A DNA stretch of 64,000 nt from CAVRJC01 sp964505725 (GCA_964505725.1 CAZDJK010000048.1:1-64000); one strand, 5' to 3'; shown: positions 1 to 8,487, counted from the first letter of the stretch. Numbers and translations are program-made. The notes: generated by a model not told the origin, from the letters alone.

Positions 1-279
1 TCCCGAGTTGCCACGGGCGCCCATGAGCGACCCGTGGGCGATCGCCGTGCACACGGCGCGCATGCTCGACGGCGGCTCGGGAGCGCCCTCGAGCTCCCCC
101 ACCACCGATTCGAGGGTGAGCGCCATGTTCGTGCCGGTGTCGCCGTCGGGCACCGGGTAGACGTTGAGGCGGTTCAGCTCCTCCTGATGGACGCGCAGCG
201 TGTCGCGGTACACCCCGACGATGCGCCGGAGGTCGACGGCCCCGAGCGTGTCGAGCACCGGGGAGTCGCGGGTGACCAC
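1..279 (-). CDS. DAK2-domain (FakA-like) protein, N-terminal fragment
   Basis: Only the first 93 codons lie in the window; the gene runs off the left edge. Read on the minus strand it contains NVYPVPDGDTGTNM at about residues 32-45 and GARGNSG at the edge. Both belong to the DhaL/DAK2 nucleotide-binding fold of dihydroxyacetone kinases and of the fatty acid kinase FakA, which phosphorylates FakB-bound fatty acids. In many Gram-positives the FakA/YloV-type gene sits beside rpmB, as it does here (divergent), which favours FakA over a glycerone kinase. The GTG start at 279 is chosen because TACGAT (287-292, reverse strand) ends 7 nt upstream and no Shine-Dalgarno is visible. The family is clear, the substrate is inferred. 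Confidence 0.85.
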   Translation of the reverse strand, partial: MVTRDSPVLDTLGAVDLRRIVGVYRDTLRVHQEELNRLNVYPVPDGDTGTNMALTLESVVGELEGAPEPPSSMRAVCTAIAHGSLMGARGNSG

Positions 280-286
280 GGCTGGG

Positions 287-292
287 ATCGTA
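287..292 (-). promoter_or_regulatory. -10 hexamer, leaderless promoter of the FakA-like gene
   Basis: TACGAT on the minus strand ends 7 nt before the GTG start, so a transcript initiated here would begin at or next to the start codon. No convincing -35 is seen. Confidence 0.45.
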
Positions 293-346
293 CTTGTCTC
301 GCTGCTACTCTCGACCGTTCCCGAGAGCTCGTCACGAGGTTCCGTC

Positions 347-535
347 ATGGCGTCGGTCTGCGAGGTGTGCGGCAAGAAGCCGCAGTTCGGCATGCGCCTC
401 AGCCACTCCCACCGTCGCACCAAGCGGCGCTGGAACCCGAACGTGCAGCGGGTCCGCGCGCTGGTGAACGGGGCGCCCAAGCGGATCCACGTGTGCACCG
501 CCTGCCTCAAGGCGGGCAAGGTGCAGAAGCCCTGA
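347..535 (+). CDS. rpmB: 50S ribosomal protein L28
   Basis: This 62-residue protein begins MASVCEVCGKKPQFG and carries the L28 core with the basic HSHRRTKRRWNPNVQ stretch. It binds 23S rRNA in the large subunit. Two CxxC pairs (CEVC near residue 5, CTAC near residue 52) mark it as the zinc-binding C+ form of L28; many bacteria also keep a zinc-free paralogue for zinc starvation, but none lies in this window. The ATG is preceded by CGAGG at normal spacing, and longer upstream readings have no L28 similarity. It is divergent from the FakA-like gene and ends 10 nt before the next small ORF. Confidence 0.97.
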   Translation: MASVCEVCGKKPQFGMRLSHSHRRTKRRWNPNVQRVRALVNGAPKRIHVCTACLKAGKVQKP

Positions 536-545
536 CGGTCCGCTC

Positions 546-773
546 GTGCAGGGCGTCGTCCGCATGTACGACCCGCAGACCAGCGAGGGAATCGTGGTGC
601 GCGACACCGACCGCGAGGAGCTGATCCTCGCACCGGACGCGCTCGAGGGCTCGCTGTTCAACTTCCTGCGCCAGGGCCAGCGCATCAACTTCGTCCTCGA
701 CGCCGAGGGTCGGGCCACCGAGGTCCGCATCGGCTCCGAGCCCGACATGGGCCTCACGAACGTCCACGTCTGA
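546..773 (+). CDS. Small OB/cold-shock-like protein
   Basis: A 75-residue acidic protein with a GTG start 10 nt after rpmB, so the two are probably co-transcribed. The opening GVVRMYDPQTSEGIVV and the later FLRQGQRINFVLDAEG follow the cold-shock/S1 OB-fold pattern (first strand with aromatic residue, then a final RxGQxVxF strand), but the RNP1 and RNP2 aromatic motifs are weak. It may be a nucleic-acid-binding or ribosome-associated partner of L28, which is inference. No confident family name can be given. Confidence 0.6.
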   Translation: MQGVVRMYDPQTSEGIVVRDTDREELILAPDALEGSLFNFLRQGQRINFVLDAEGRATEVRIGSEPDMGLTNVHV

Positions 774-819
774 CCGCCGAGCGCCCCCGCCGGGTGGGGA
801 ACCCGCGAAACGCCGTCGG

Positions 820-825
820 TAAACT
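820..825 (+). promoter_or_regulatory. -10 hexamer upstream of pckG
   Basis: TAAACT lies 33 nt before the chosen GTG start, giving a short leader that contains the CGGAG ribosome-binding site at 846-850. The -35 is weak. Confidence 0.35.
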
Positions 826-858
826 CGTCTTTTCGCCTTGCCGATCGGAGACGAACCC

Positions 859-2661
859 GTGACCCTGGTGCAGGCCCCCACGAAGAACCCGAGGCTTCTC
901 CGGTGGGTCGACGAGATCGCCGAGCTCTGCGAGCCCGACGCCGTGCACTGGTTCGACGGCAGCGCCGAGGAGCGTGAGCGCCTGCAGGCGCAGCTCGTCG
1001 ACGCAGGGACCTTCGTGGCCCTCGACGCCGAGCGCCGACCGGGTTCCTTCTGGGCCCGCTCCGACCCGAGCGACGTGGCGCGCGTCGAGGACCGCACGTT
1101 CATCTGCTCCGAGCGCGAGATCGACGCCGGGCCCACCAACAACTGGCGGGACCCCGCCGAGATGCGCGCCACGCTCGAGAAGCTGTTCCGCGGCGCGATG
1201 CGCGGCCGGACGATGTACGTGGTGCCCTTCAGCATGGGTCCCCTCGGTTCGCACCTGTCGTACATCGGCGTCGAGATCACCGACTCCCCGTACGTGGCGT
1301 TGAGCATGGGCGTGATGACGCGCGCCGGGCGCGCCGCGCTCGACGTGCTCGGCGACGACGGCGACTTCGTGCCGTGCGTGCACTCGGTGGGCGCGCCGCT
1401 CGAAGCCGGCGAGACCGACGTGCCGTGGCCCTGCAATCCCGACGAGAAGTGGATCGTGCACTTCCCGGAGTCGCGTGAGATCTGGTCGTACGGCTCGGGC
1501 TACGGCGGCAACGCGCTGCTCGGGAAGAAGTGCTTCGCGCTGCGGATCGCCTCGGTCATCGCGCGCGACGAGGGCTGGCTGGCGGAGCACATGCTGGTGC
1601 TCAAGATCACGAACCCGGAAGGCCATGCCCGCTACATCGCCGCCGCGTTCCCGTCGGCGTGCGGGAAGACCAACCTCGCGATGCTGGTGCCCACCCTCCC
1701 GGGCTGGAAGGTCGAGACGATCGGCGACGACATCGCGTGGATGAAGTTCCGGGACGACGGCCGGCTCCACGCGATCAACCCAGAGTTCGGCTTCTTCGGC
1801 GTCGCGCCGGGGACCAACGAGCGCTCGAACCCGAATGCGATGCGCACCCTCGTGCGCAACACCGTGTTCACCAACACCGCGCTCACCGACGACGCCGACG
1901 TGTGGTGGGAGGACATGACGCCCGAGCCGCCCGCCCACGCCACCGACTGGCACGGCGAGTCGTGGACTCCGGCTGCCGACCATCCTGCCGCGCACCCCAA
2001 CTCGCGCTTCACGGTTCCCGCGTCGCAGTGCCCGTCGATCGCACCCGAGTGGGAGGATCCCGCAGGGGTGCCGATCTCCGCGTTCCTGTTCGGCGGTCGG
2101 CGCGCCACCACCGTGCCCCTCGTGTTCGAGTCGTACGGCTGGGACCACGGCGTGCTCGTCGCCGCCACCATGGGCTCCGAGAAGACGGCCGCCGCGTTCG
2201 GCGGGCTCGGCGAGCTGCGGCGCGACCCGTTCGCGATGCTGCCGTTCTGTGGTTACAACATGGGCGACTACTTCGCCCACTGGCTGTCGATGACCGACCG
2301 CACCGACGAGGCGCTGCTGCCGCGCGTGTACGGCGTCAACTGGTTCCGCAAGCGCGACGACGGGTCGTTCCTCTGGCCCGGGTTCGGCGAGAACTCGCGA
2401 GTGCTCGCGTGGATCTGCCGCCGCCTCGACGGCGAGACGGGCGGCGAGTCGACGCCGATCGGGACCGTCCCGCGCGCGGAGGATCTCGACCTCGAAGGGC
2501 TCGATCTCGACCCCGGCGACGCCGCCGCCGTCCTCGCGGTCGACGCCGACGCGTGGAGGGCGGAGCTGCCCGGGATCCGCTCGTACTTCGACGAGTTCGG
2601 CGACCGCCTGCCCGCCGCCCTGCGCGAGCAGCTCGACGCGCTCGGAGAGCGACTCGGCTGA
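859..2661 (+). CDS. pckG: Phosphoenolpyruvate carboxykinase (GTP)
   Basis: This 600-residue protein matches the usual size of GTP-dependent PEPCK, which interconverts oxaloacetate + GTP and PEP + CO2 + GDP at the gluconeogenic/anaplerotic node. The signature FPSACGKTNLAMLVP near residues 265-280 contains the hyper-reactive cysteine and the P-loop; GDDIAWM follows as kinase motif 2, and GYGGNALLGKKC supplies earlier substrate-binding residues. The GTG at 859 is preferred because CGGAG sits 8 nt upstream; an in-frame TTG at 838 would add seven residues but lacks a site. The gene is monocistronic or weakly linked to the small AsnC-type gene downstream. Confidence 0.97.
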   Translation: MTLVQAPTKNPRLLRWVDEIAELCEPDAVHWFDGSAEERERLQAQLVDAGTFVALDAERRPGSFWARSDPSDVARVEDRTFICSEREIDAGPTNNWRDPAEMRATLEKLFRGAMRGRTMYVVPFSMGPLGSHLSYIGVEITDSPYVALSMGVMTRAGRAALDVLGDDGDFVPCVHSVGAPLEAGETDVPWPCNPDEKWIVHFPESREIWSYGSGYGGNALLGKKCFALRIASVIARDEGWLAEHMLVLKITNPEGHARYIAAAFPSACGKTNLAMLVPTLPGWKVETIGDDIAWMKFRDDGRLHAINPEFGFFGVAPGTNERSNPNAMRTLVRNTVFTNTALTDDADVWWEDMTPEPPAHATDWHGESWTPAADHPAAHPNSRFTVPASQCPSIAPEWEDPAGVPISAFLFGGRRATTVPLVFESYGWDHGVLVAATMGSEKTAAAFGGLGELRRDPFAMLPFCGYNMGDYFAHWLSMTDRTDEALLPRVYGVNWFRKRDDGSFLWPGFGENSRVLAWICRRLDGETGGESTPIGTVPRAEDLDLEGLDLDPGDAAAVLAVDADAWRAELPGIRSYFDEFGDRLPAALREQLDALGERLG

Positions 2662-2712
2662 CCCCGCTACGATCGCCCCAGCGTCGAGCAGCCCACGCAG
2701 GGGGTCGTCCTG

Positions 2713-2949
2713 ATGAGCATCACCGCGTACGTGCTGATCCAGACCGAGGTCGGGAAATCGGTGAAGGTCGCCGACGCGGCTCGCGGGCTCGACGGCGTGG
2801 TGTCCGCAGAGTCGGTGACCGGGCCCTACGACGTGATCGTGCACGCTCAGGCGGCGTCGCTCGACGACCTGGGCAAGCTCGTGGTGTCGCAGATCCAGGC
2901 GGTCGACGGCATCACGCGCACCTTCACCTGTCCGGTCGTCAACCTGTAG
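2713..2949 (+). CDS. Stand-alone Lrp/AsnC ligand-binding (RAM) domain protein
   Basis: This 78-residue protein consists only of an AsnC-type RAM domain: ITAYVLIQTEVGK opens the ferredoxin-like fold, VTGPYDVIVHAQA is the central strand pair, and TRTFTCPVVNL closes it. There is no N-terminal helix-turn-helix, so it cannot bind DNA in the usual Lrp manner. Such single-domain proteins form multimers that sense amino acids or act as partners of full-length Lrp regulators. It lies 51 nt after pckG on the same strand. The ATG start is clear. The effector is unknown. Confidence 0.85.
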   Translation: MSITAYVLIQTEVGKSVKVADAARGLDGVVSAESVTGPYDVIVHAQAASLDDLGKLVVSQIQAVDGITRTFTCPVVNL

Positions 2950-2956
2950 CCGGCGC

Positions 2957-4081
2957 TCAGCGCTGACGGCCGGCGCGGCGCGCCCGCCGCGCGTGTCGCG
3001 CCAGCGCCATCTCGACCAGCCGGTCGAGCAGCTCGGGATAGGCCACGCCGGAGGCCTCCCACAGCCGCGGGTACATCGAGATGGGGGTGAACCCGGGGAT
3101 GGTGTTCACCTCGTTCACGAGGAAGCCCCGTCCGGGGGCGCCCGACGGCCCGGTCTCCTCGAGGAAGAGGTCGACGCGCGCCATCGCCTCGCAGCGGCAC
3201 GCCTCGAACGCGAGGACCGCGAGCCGGCGCGCGTCGGCGGCGTCGCCGGGCCCGAGCGGCGCCGGCACGAGCAGCTGGGCGTCGTCGCGCTCGTACTTGT
3301 CCTCGTAGGAGTAGAACTCTGCGCCGGGCAGGATCTCACCCGGCACCGACGCCTCCGGCGGGTCGTCGCCCAGGACCGCCACCTCGATCTCGCGCCCCTC
3401 GATGGCCTCCTCGACGAGGATCCACTCGTCGTAGGCGAGCGCGAGGTCCACGGCGGCGTCGATCTCCTCCTCGCGCTCGACCTTCGAGACACCCACCGAC
3501 GACCCGAGGTTCGCGGGCTTCACGAAGCAGGGGTAGCCGAGCTCGGTGTCCACCTCGGCCACGAGGTCGCCCCGGGGACGGCCGTCGCGGTGCACGAGAT
3601 GACGCGGCGTGGGCAGGCCGGCGCCGGCGAACGCGCGCTTCATCATCACCTTGTCCATCGAGACCGCGGAACCGACGACGCCGGAGCCGACGTACGGCAG
3701 GTCGGCGAGCTCGAGCAGGCCCTGGACGGTCCCGTCCTCACCGTACGGACCGTGCAGGAGCGGGAGCACCACGTCCACGTCGAGCGCGTCCGCCGCGTGC
3801 GCCGGTGGATGGGCACGCGTGGTGACCAGCTCGCCGAGCCCCGCAGCGGGCGAGCCCTCCGCGGCGAAGGCGGCGGGGAGCGAGTCGCGACCGGCGTCGA
3901 GCGCGGCGCGCGCGGCGTCGGCGACGAGCCACTCGCCCTCGGTGGTGATCGCGACCGGGATGACCTCGTAGCGCGAGGGGTCGAGCGCGCGCGCGACCGC
4001 GACCGCGGTGACCCGCGACACGTCGTGCTCGGCGGAACGGCCGCCGAAGAGGAGCATGACCCGGAGCCTCCGCCTCGCCAT
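2957..4081 (-). CDS. ddl: D-alanine--D-alanine ligase
   Basis: A 374-residue ATP-grasp ligase that joins two D-alanines for peptidoglycan synthesis in the cytoplasm. Visible markers are LLFGGRSAEHDVSR at the N-terminus, LHGPYGEDGTVQGLLE (signature 1), VKPANLGSSVGVSK in the ATP-grasp core, and VNEVNTIPGFTPIS (signature 2, with the metal-binding Glu/Asn pair) near residue 325. Its ATG overlaps the stop codon of the upstream membrane-protein gene (TGATG), pointing to translational coupling. The C-terminus is unusually rich in Arg and Ala. The family assignment is firm; whether the second substrate is D-Ala or D-lactate was not judged. Confidence 0.95.
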   Translation of the reverse strand: MARRRLRVMLLFGGRSAEHDVSRVTAVAVARALDPSRYEVIPVAITTEGEWLVADAARAALDAGRDSLPAAFAAEGSPAAGLGELVTTRAHPPAHAADALDVDVVLPLLHGPYGEDGTVQGLLELADLPYVGSGVVGSAVSMDKVMMKRAFAGAGLPTPRHLVHRDGRPRGDLVAEVDTELGYPCFVKPANLGSSVGVSKVEREEEIDAAVDLALAYDEWILVEEAIEGREIEVAVLGDDPPEASVPGEILPGAEFYSYEDKYERDDAQLLVPAPLGPGDAADARRLAVLAFEACRCEAMARVDLFLEETGPSGAPGRGFLVNEVNTIPGFTPISMYPRLWEASGVAYPELLDRLVEMALARHARRARRAGRQR

Positions 4082-4446
4082 CACGTCACCTGCATCACGG
4101 CGCGGATGCCCACGCCCATCAGGAACAGGCCCACCAGCCCGTAGAAGAGCTCCCGGCGGCCGCGCATCTCCCTGCGGTACTGGTACGCGATCCCCACGGT
4201 GAGGAACGCGACGAATCCGTAGAAGAGATGGAAGTCGGGGGCTTCGTAGTCCTTGCTCGCCACCAGGATCGTGCCGACGAGCACCTGCAGCATGAGCGCG
4301 CTCTCGGCGGCGATGGTGGCGATCCACACCCAACGGCCGCGGAAGCGTCGCCAACGCCACGCCACGAGCGCGATCACGCCGGCGACCGCGTTGGCGACGA
4401 TCGCGATGTAACCCCAGACCTCGTGGAAGTGGAACAACGCGCTCAC
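4081..4446 (-). CDS. Small four-helix membrane protein
   Basis: A 121-residue protein with four predicted transmembrane segments (about residues 8-30, 40-60, 68-88 and 100-118) separated by Arg-rich cytoplasmic loops such as AWRWRRFRGRWVW and QYRREMRGRRE. I do not recognise a named family. It is translationally coupled to ddl (TGATG overlap), suggesting a cell-envelope role. The GTG start at 4446 is supported by a TAGCCT hexamer (4456-4461, reverse strand) 9 nt upstream. Confidence 0.75.
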   Translation of the reverse strand: MSALFHFHEVWGYIAIVANAVAGVIALVAWRWRRFRGRWVWIATIAAESALMLQVLVGTILVASKDYEAPDFHLFYGFVAFLTVGIAYQYRREMRGRRELFYGLVGLFLMGVGIRAVMQVT

Positions 4447-4458
4447 GCGAGGCGCAGG

Positions 4459-4776
4459 CTACGAACCGGGCGCGTCCTCGTGCTGGATGACCTCGAACTG
4501 CCACAGTTCGCTGTGCGAGCTGATCGGGCCGTGCTCGCTGTGCGCGCGGTGCCCGTGCGTGAACGCCGGGCTGTTCACCCAGGCCTGGAAGTCGTCCTCG
4601 GTGCGCCAGCGCGTGTACACGAGGTACGTGCCCCCCTCGTCGGTGGGCCGCAGGAGCTCGAACGCCTCGAAGCCGGGCGACGACGACACCTCGCCGGCAC
4701 GAGCGGCGAAGCGGGCCTCGAACTCCTCGCTGCGCTCGCCGGGCACGTTGATGGCGTTGATCTTGACGACGCTCAT
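4459..4776 (-). CDS. Antibiotic biosynthesis monooxygenase (ABM) domain protein
   Basis: This 105-residue protein is a single dimeric alpha-beta-barrel of the ABM/HmoA type. The core includes INVPGERSEEFEARFAAR, SSPGFEAFELLRPTDE and TYLVYTRWRTEDDFQAW, the last being a hallmark of the family. Relatives act as cofactor-free monooxygenases or degrade heme; HGHRAH in the second half could offer a heme ligand, but the substrate cannot be read from sequence. The ATG at 4776 is chosen because GGGGAG precedes it by about 6 nt; the longer upstream reading is out of family. It is in line with the PAC2 gene (stop 25 nt upstream). Confidence 0.88.
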   Translation of the reverse strand: MSVVKINAINVPGERSEEFEARFAARAGEVSSSPGFEAFELLRPTDEGGTYLVYTRWRTEDDFQAWVNSPAFTHGHRAHSEHGPISSHSELWQFEVIQHEDAPGS

Positions 4777-4801
4777 GGCGGCTCCCCGGGGCACCGGTGG
4801 A

Positions 4802-5644
4802 TCAGGACTGGTCGCGCAGGAAGCGCTCGATCTCGGACGCCAGCTCGTCACCCGACGGGAGCTCCGGCTCCTCGGTGGCGCCACCCTCCTCGATCGCCTG
4901 CACCATCTCGGCGACGTCAGGGCGTTCCGCGAGGCCCTCGTCGACCCGTTGCACGTAGGCCTGCACGCGCTCGTCGAGCGGCCCGAGGTCCACCTGCAGG
5001 CGACCGAGCTCGCGCAGACGGGAGAGGAGCGCCCGGATCGCCGCCGGCGAGGGCGCGTTCGAGACGTAGTGCGGGACCTGGGCCCAGAGGGCGACCGCCT
5101 CGATCCCGGCGGTGCCGAGCATCACCTGCAGCGCGCTCGACGCGCCCACCGGGCCGCGGTAGTTGCTCTGCCAGCCCCCGATCTCGGCGACGAGCTCCGC
5201 GCTGTTGCCCGTCGCGAGCACCTGCACCGGGCGGCGATGGGACGCGACGCTCGGGATCCCGCCGAGAGTGAACGCACGACTCACGCCGAGCTGCTGCGCG
5301 AGGCCGGTGAGCTCGCCCAGCACCGCCTTCCAGCGCAGCGACGGCTCCGGGCCGACGCAGAGCACCACGTCGCGGCCGAGCCTGCCGGCGATGAGGTCGA
5401 TCGACGGCCACTCGATCTCGCGCGCCGAGCCGTCGACGAGCTGGACCGTGGGACGGGTCTGCTGCAGGTCGAGCAGGTCCGAGAGGTCGACGTGACCGAA
5501 CGTGCGCTTCGACTCGAGCTGCTCGGCGAGCACCGCGAGCGCGCCGCCGCCGGCCATGCCCGCGTCGACCCAACCGGAGAGCACGACGGCCATGACCGGT
5601 TCCCGGAGCCCGGGCATGGAGTCGATCTGGATCAGCGGTGGCAC
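4802..5644 (-). CDS. PAC2 family protein
   Basis: A 280-residue member of the PAC2 (proteasome assembly chaperone 2) superfamily as found in actinobacteria. SGWVDAGMAGGGAL near residue 24, followed by the RPTVQLVDG and LCVGPEPSLRW blocks and LGGIPSVASHRRP, gives the alpha-beta nucleoside-phosphorylase-like core of the family. Eukaryotic relatives help build the 20S proteasome. Actinobacteria also own proteasomes and Pup, yet the job of their PAC2 proteins is not settled. No proteasome gene is in this window. The C-terminal 60 residues are acidic and helical. GTG start at 5644. Confidence 0.88.
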   Translation of the reverse strand: MPPLIQIDSMPGLREPVMAVVLSGWVDAGMAGGGALAVLAEQLESKRTFGHVDLSDLLDLQQTRPTVQLVDGSAREIEWPSIDLIAGRLGRDVVLCVGPEPSLRWKAVLGELTGLAQQLGVSRAFTLGGIPSVASHRRPVQVLATGNSAELVAEIGGWQSNYRGPVGASSALQVMLGTAGIEAVALWAQVPHYVSNAPSPAAIRALLSRLRELGRLQVDLGPLDERVQAYVQRVDEGLAERPDVAEMVQAIEEGGATEEPELPSGDELASEIERFLRDQS

Positions 5645-5694
5645 ATCATCACCGCGCTCGGCGTCACGGGGTCACTGTAGGTGCACCCGGGGGA

Positions 5695-6600
5695 TCAGTT
5701 CGGCGAGAACCCCCCGCCGAAGCCGGCGGTGCCACCGCCGAACCCTCCGGTGGTCCCGCCGCCGCCGAGCATCCCCCGACGCGGCCGGAACGCGCCCTGG
5801 AAGTCGGCGCCCTGGAAGTCGGCGGGGATCACGCCGCTCGACGCGAAGCGGTACAGCGCCGTGCGGTAGATGCCGCTCAGGGCGGCAACGACGGTGGCGC
5901 TCACGATGATCCACGCCACGCCCACCGCGCCGATGGCGACCGCGGCGACGGTGGAGCCGGTGGCCGTGCCCAGGGCGACGACGAGCACGCCCGGGATCGC
6001 GGCCAGGAACCCGACGATGCCGAGGCCGGCCTGGCCGACCACGTTCTCGCCCCATGTCTTCTTGAACAGGTCCTTCGACCGGCGCAGGGCGGTTCCCACG
6101 CCGACGTCCTCGATCACGAGGATCGGGATGGTCAGGAAGGTGATGAGGGTCCACGCGAGGCCGATGAGCGAGCCGATGATCTGGCCTACGACGCCCTGAC
6201 GCTCGAGCTGGTTGAGGATCAGGGTGACCGTCGCGGACACGATCGCCCACGGGAGCAGGCGGTGCAGACGCGCGTTCGCGACGTCGAGGGCTCCCCTCAC
6301 CGTGGAGCGCCCACCGCGCAGGCGCTCGTCGGCGCCCGCGACCAGGGCGGCGAGGAAGTAGGTCTGCACGAACGCGATCGCGATGTACGCGACCGCGACG
6401 AGCACCCAGCCGACCGGCCGCATCGCGTCACCGGTGCTCTTGTTGTCGATGCCGATCGCGGCGACGAGGCCGGCGAAGACACCGAACACCGCGAGCGACC
6501 CGAGGAACGAGAGCACGGGGAACCACGCGAGCGACTTGTCGGAGACGAGCACGGCCCACGACCGCTTGGCCATCTCCCAAGAGTTCTGCATCCGGTTCAT
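5695..6600 (-). CDS. Multi-pass membrane protein with Gly-rich tail (DUF6159-like)
   Basis: A 301-residue protein with about six transmembrane segments (first two at roughly residues 27-48 and 65-86; then LPWAIVSATVTLIL, SLIGLAWTLITFLTIPILVI and two more between 200 and 250). NSWEMAKRSWAVLVSDKSL at the start and IPILVIEDVGVGTALRRS in the middle recall the DUF6159 family of unknown function. The last 30 residues are almost only Gly, Phe, Thr and Ala (GGFGGGTAGFGGGFSPN), a low-complexity cytoplasmic or exposed tail. A nAnnnT hexamer (GATACT) 6 nt before the ATG suggests a leaderless start. Confidence 0.8.
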   Translation of the reverse strand: MNRMQNSWEMAKRSWAVLVSDKSLAWFPVLSFLGSLAVFGVFAGLVAAIGIDNKSTGDAMRPVGWVLVAVAYIAIAFVQTYFLAALVAGADERLRGGRSTVRGALDVANARLHRLLPWAIVSATVTLILNQLERQGVVGQIIGSLIGLAWTLITFLTIPILVIEDVGVGTALRRSKDLFKKTWGENVVGQAGLGIVGFLAAIPGVLVVALGTATGSTVAAVAIGAVGVAWIIVSATVVAALSGIYRTALYRFASSGVIPADFQGADFQGAFRPRRGMLGGGGTTGGFGGGTAGFGGGFSPN

Positions 6601-6647
6601 GGCACCAGTATCGACGATGGGGAGGCGCAGTTGAAGTCGTGTGACCC

Positions 6648-6653
6648 TAAGGT
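6648..6653 (+). promoter_or_regulatory. -10 hexamer, leaderless promoter of galK
   Basis: TAAGGT ends 6 nt before the GTG start of galK. No ribosome-binding site is present, so the start depends on this hexamer. Confidence 0.45.
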
Positions 6654-6659
6654 GCGGCC

Positions 6660-7778
6660 GTGACCGGGGAACGCCGGGCCGTGCGGTTCCGCGCCCCGGG
6701 GCGGGTGAACCTCATGGGCGATCACACCGACTACAACGACGGCTTCGTCCTGCCGGTCGCCATCGACCGCGAGTGCGTGGTGGAGGCGACCAGCACCGAT
6801 GCTTCGGAGCGAATCGCCGGGCGAATCGCTCCGAAGGGCGTGCGCGTGCGCGCACACTCCGCGGAGCTCGAGGGGACCGTGGACATCCCGGCCGACGGCT
6901 CCGCCGACCCCTGCGGGGTGGAGCCGGCCTGGGGCCGGTTCGTGGCGGGGGTCGTGCGCGCGGTCACCGCCCGCGGCGGCCACCTGCCCGCGACCGAGCT
7001 CGCCGTGCGCTCGAGCGTGCCGATCGGCTCGGGGCTCTCGTCGAGCTCGGCGCTCGCGGTCGCCCTGTCCCTCACGCTCGGCGAGCTCGGAGGCGTCGAT
7101 GTCGACCGGACCGAGCTCGCGCGGCTGGCGCTCGAGGCCGAGGTGTCGGCGACCGGCGTGCCCGGCGGCCTCATGGACCAGCTGTGCTCCTTGTTCGGCG
7201 CGGAGGGCTATGCGCTCCTGATCGACTGCCGGAGCCTCGCGGTAGAGCCGGTCGCGTTGCCGGCGGGCATCGCGTGGCTCGTCGTGCACAGCGGCCTGCC
7301 CCGGACGCTCGGCACCACGGAGTACGCGGCGCGGCGCGCGGAGTGCGAAGCGGTCGCGCGGCGACTCGGGATCGCGAGCCTCCGCGACGCCGATCCCGAC
7401 CAGGTGGCCGACGAGCCGCGCGCGCGACACGTCGTGAGCGAGAACGCACGCGTGCTCGCGACGGTCGACGCGCTCCGTGCCGGTGACCTCCCCGCGCTCG
7501 GCCGCCTGCTGCTCGCGAGCCACGCGAGCCTGCGCGACGACTACGGCGTGTCGACGTCCGAGCTCGATCTCCTGGTCGATCTGCTCGTCGCCGACGGTGC
7601 GGCCGGCGCGCGCCTGACCGGTGCCGGCTTCGGTGGCTGCGTGGTGGCCGCAGTCCAGCGCAACCACGCGGACGACGTCGCCGCGAAGGCCGCCCTCCGC
7701 TACCGGGAGCTCACCGGGTACGAACCGTACGCGTTCGTGCCGCGGGCGGTGCAGGGGGCGGGGCCGGTCGTCCTGTAG
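6660..7778 (+). CDS. galK: Galactokinase
   Basis: A 372-residue GHMP kinase that phosphorylates alpha-D-galactose at C1 (Leloir pathway). The galactokinase signature GRVNLMGDHTDYNDGF is at residues 14-29, the glycine-rich ATP loop PIGSGLSSSSALAVAL near residue 122, and the C-terminal GHMP motif TGAGFGGCVVAAV near 320. The acidic and arginine residues that handle the sugar (E/D-H-T-D-Y) are present, with D in place of the more common E in GDHTDY. GTG start at 6660. No galE or galT is adjacent. Confidence 0.93.
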   Translation: MTGERRAVRFRAPGRVNLMGDHTDYNDGFVLPVAIDRECVVEATSTDASERIAGRIAPKGVRVRAHSAELEGTVDIPADGSADPCGVEPAWGRFVAGVVRAVTARGGHLPATELAVRSSVPIGSGLSSSSALAVALSLTLGELGGVDVDRTELARLALEAEVSATGVPGGLMDQLCSLFGAEGYALLIDCRSLAVEPVALPAGIAWLVVHSGLPRTLGTTEYAARRAECEAVARRLGIASLRDADPDQVADEPRARHVVSENARVLATVDALRAGDLPALGRLLLASHASLRDDYGVSTSELDLLVDLLVADGAAGARLTGAGFGGCVVAAVQRNHADDVAAKAALRYRELTGYEPYAFVPRAVQGAGPVVL

Positions 7779-7785
7779 CGCGCGA

Positions 7786-8487
7786 CTACATCCGGTCGAG
7801 GAGCTCGGCCTTCTTCTGCTCGTACTCGTCGGGCGTGATACGGCCGGCATCGCGCAGGTTCGCCAGCTGCTCGATCTGGTCGGGAATGCTGACCGCGGGC
7901 GCCGCGGCCGCGGTGGCCGGGCCCGCTCCCGGGGCCGGGGCCTGCGCCGGCGGCGGGACCGAGGCCGCGGAGGCGGTCGGGGCGCTGAAGCCTCCCTGGG
8001 GCATGTTGCGCACCTCCATCTGGCGGTAGATCTCGTGCTGTACGCCGTCGGGGTGGCGGACGAAGTCGAAATGCGTCTGGCCGTCCTTGCCGGCGGACTC
8101 GATGTCGAGGTCCCCGGCACCGATGATGCGGTCGATCAGGCGCTGGTGGAAGTTGATGTTCATGACGCGCTCGAGCGGGATCTCGACGCCGCGCTTCGAG
8201 AGCACGCCCGTGCGGTAGATCACGCGACGGCTGGTGACGACGAAGTACGTCATCGTCCACTGGAAGTACTTGATCACCAGCCAACCCGCCCACGCGAGGA
8301 CGACGGCGATCATGATCCACCACAACGCCGCGGTGACACCGGAGTTGTCGACGTGGTTCGCCATCAGGATGAACACGATCGCGAGCGGGATACCGGTGAG
8401 GATGTTGCGCGAGAAGTACCACCAGTGCGGGCGCAGATCGAGCGCGACCGTCTCTCCGTCCTGGATCAGGTTGGTCGGGTACGCCAT
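7786..8487 (-). CDS. Bacterial PH-domain (DUF304) membrane protein with C-terminal SHOCT domain
   Basis: A 233-residue protein. Two transmembrane helices at about residues 30-45 and 53-72 are followed by a bPH2/DUF304 domain (TYFVVTSRRVIYRTGVLSKR, IPLERVMNINFHQRL, GDLDIESAG). A Pro/Ala-rich linker leads to a SHOCT motif at the end (IEQLANLRDAGRITPDEYE). SHOCT is a short oligomerisation helix pair found at protein termini, and bPH2 proteins are usually membrane-associated with undefined roles. TATCCT (8494-8499, reverse strand) ends 6 nt before the ATG, indicating a leaderless mRNA. Confidence 0.9.
   Translation of the reverse strand: MAYPTNLIQDGETVALDLRPHWWYFSRNILTGIPLAIVFILMANHVDNSGVTAALWWIMIAVVLAWAGWLVIKYFQWTMTYFVVTSRRVIYRTGVLSKRGVEIPLERVMNINFHQRLIDRIIGAGDLDIESAGKDGQTHFDFVRHPDGVQHEIYRQMEVRNMPQGGFSAPTASAASVPPPAQAPAPGAGPATAAAAPAVSIPDQIEQLANLRDAGRITPDEYEQKKAELLDRM

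Noticed and set aside
754..2844. Long minus-strand ORF opposite pckG
   Set aside because: It mirrors the codon structure of pckG, is dominated by Arg, His, Val and Glu, and shows no motif; a typical high-GC shadow.
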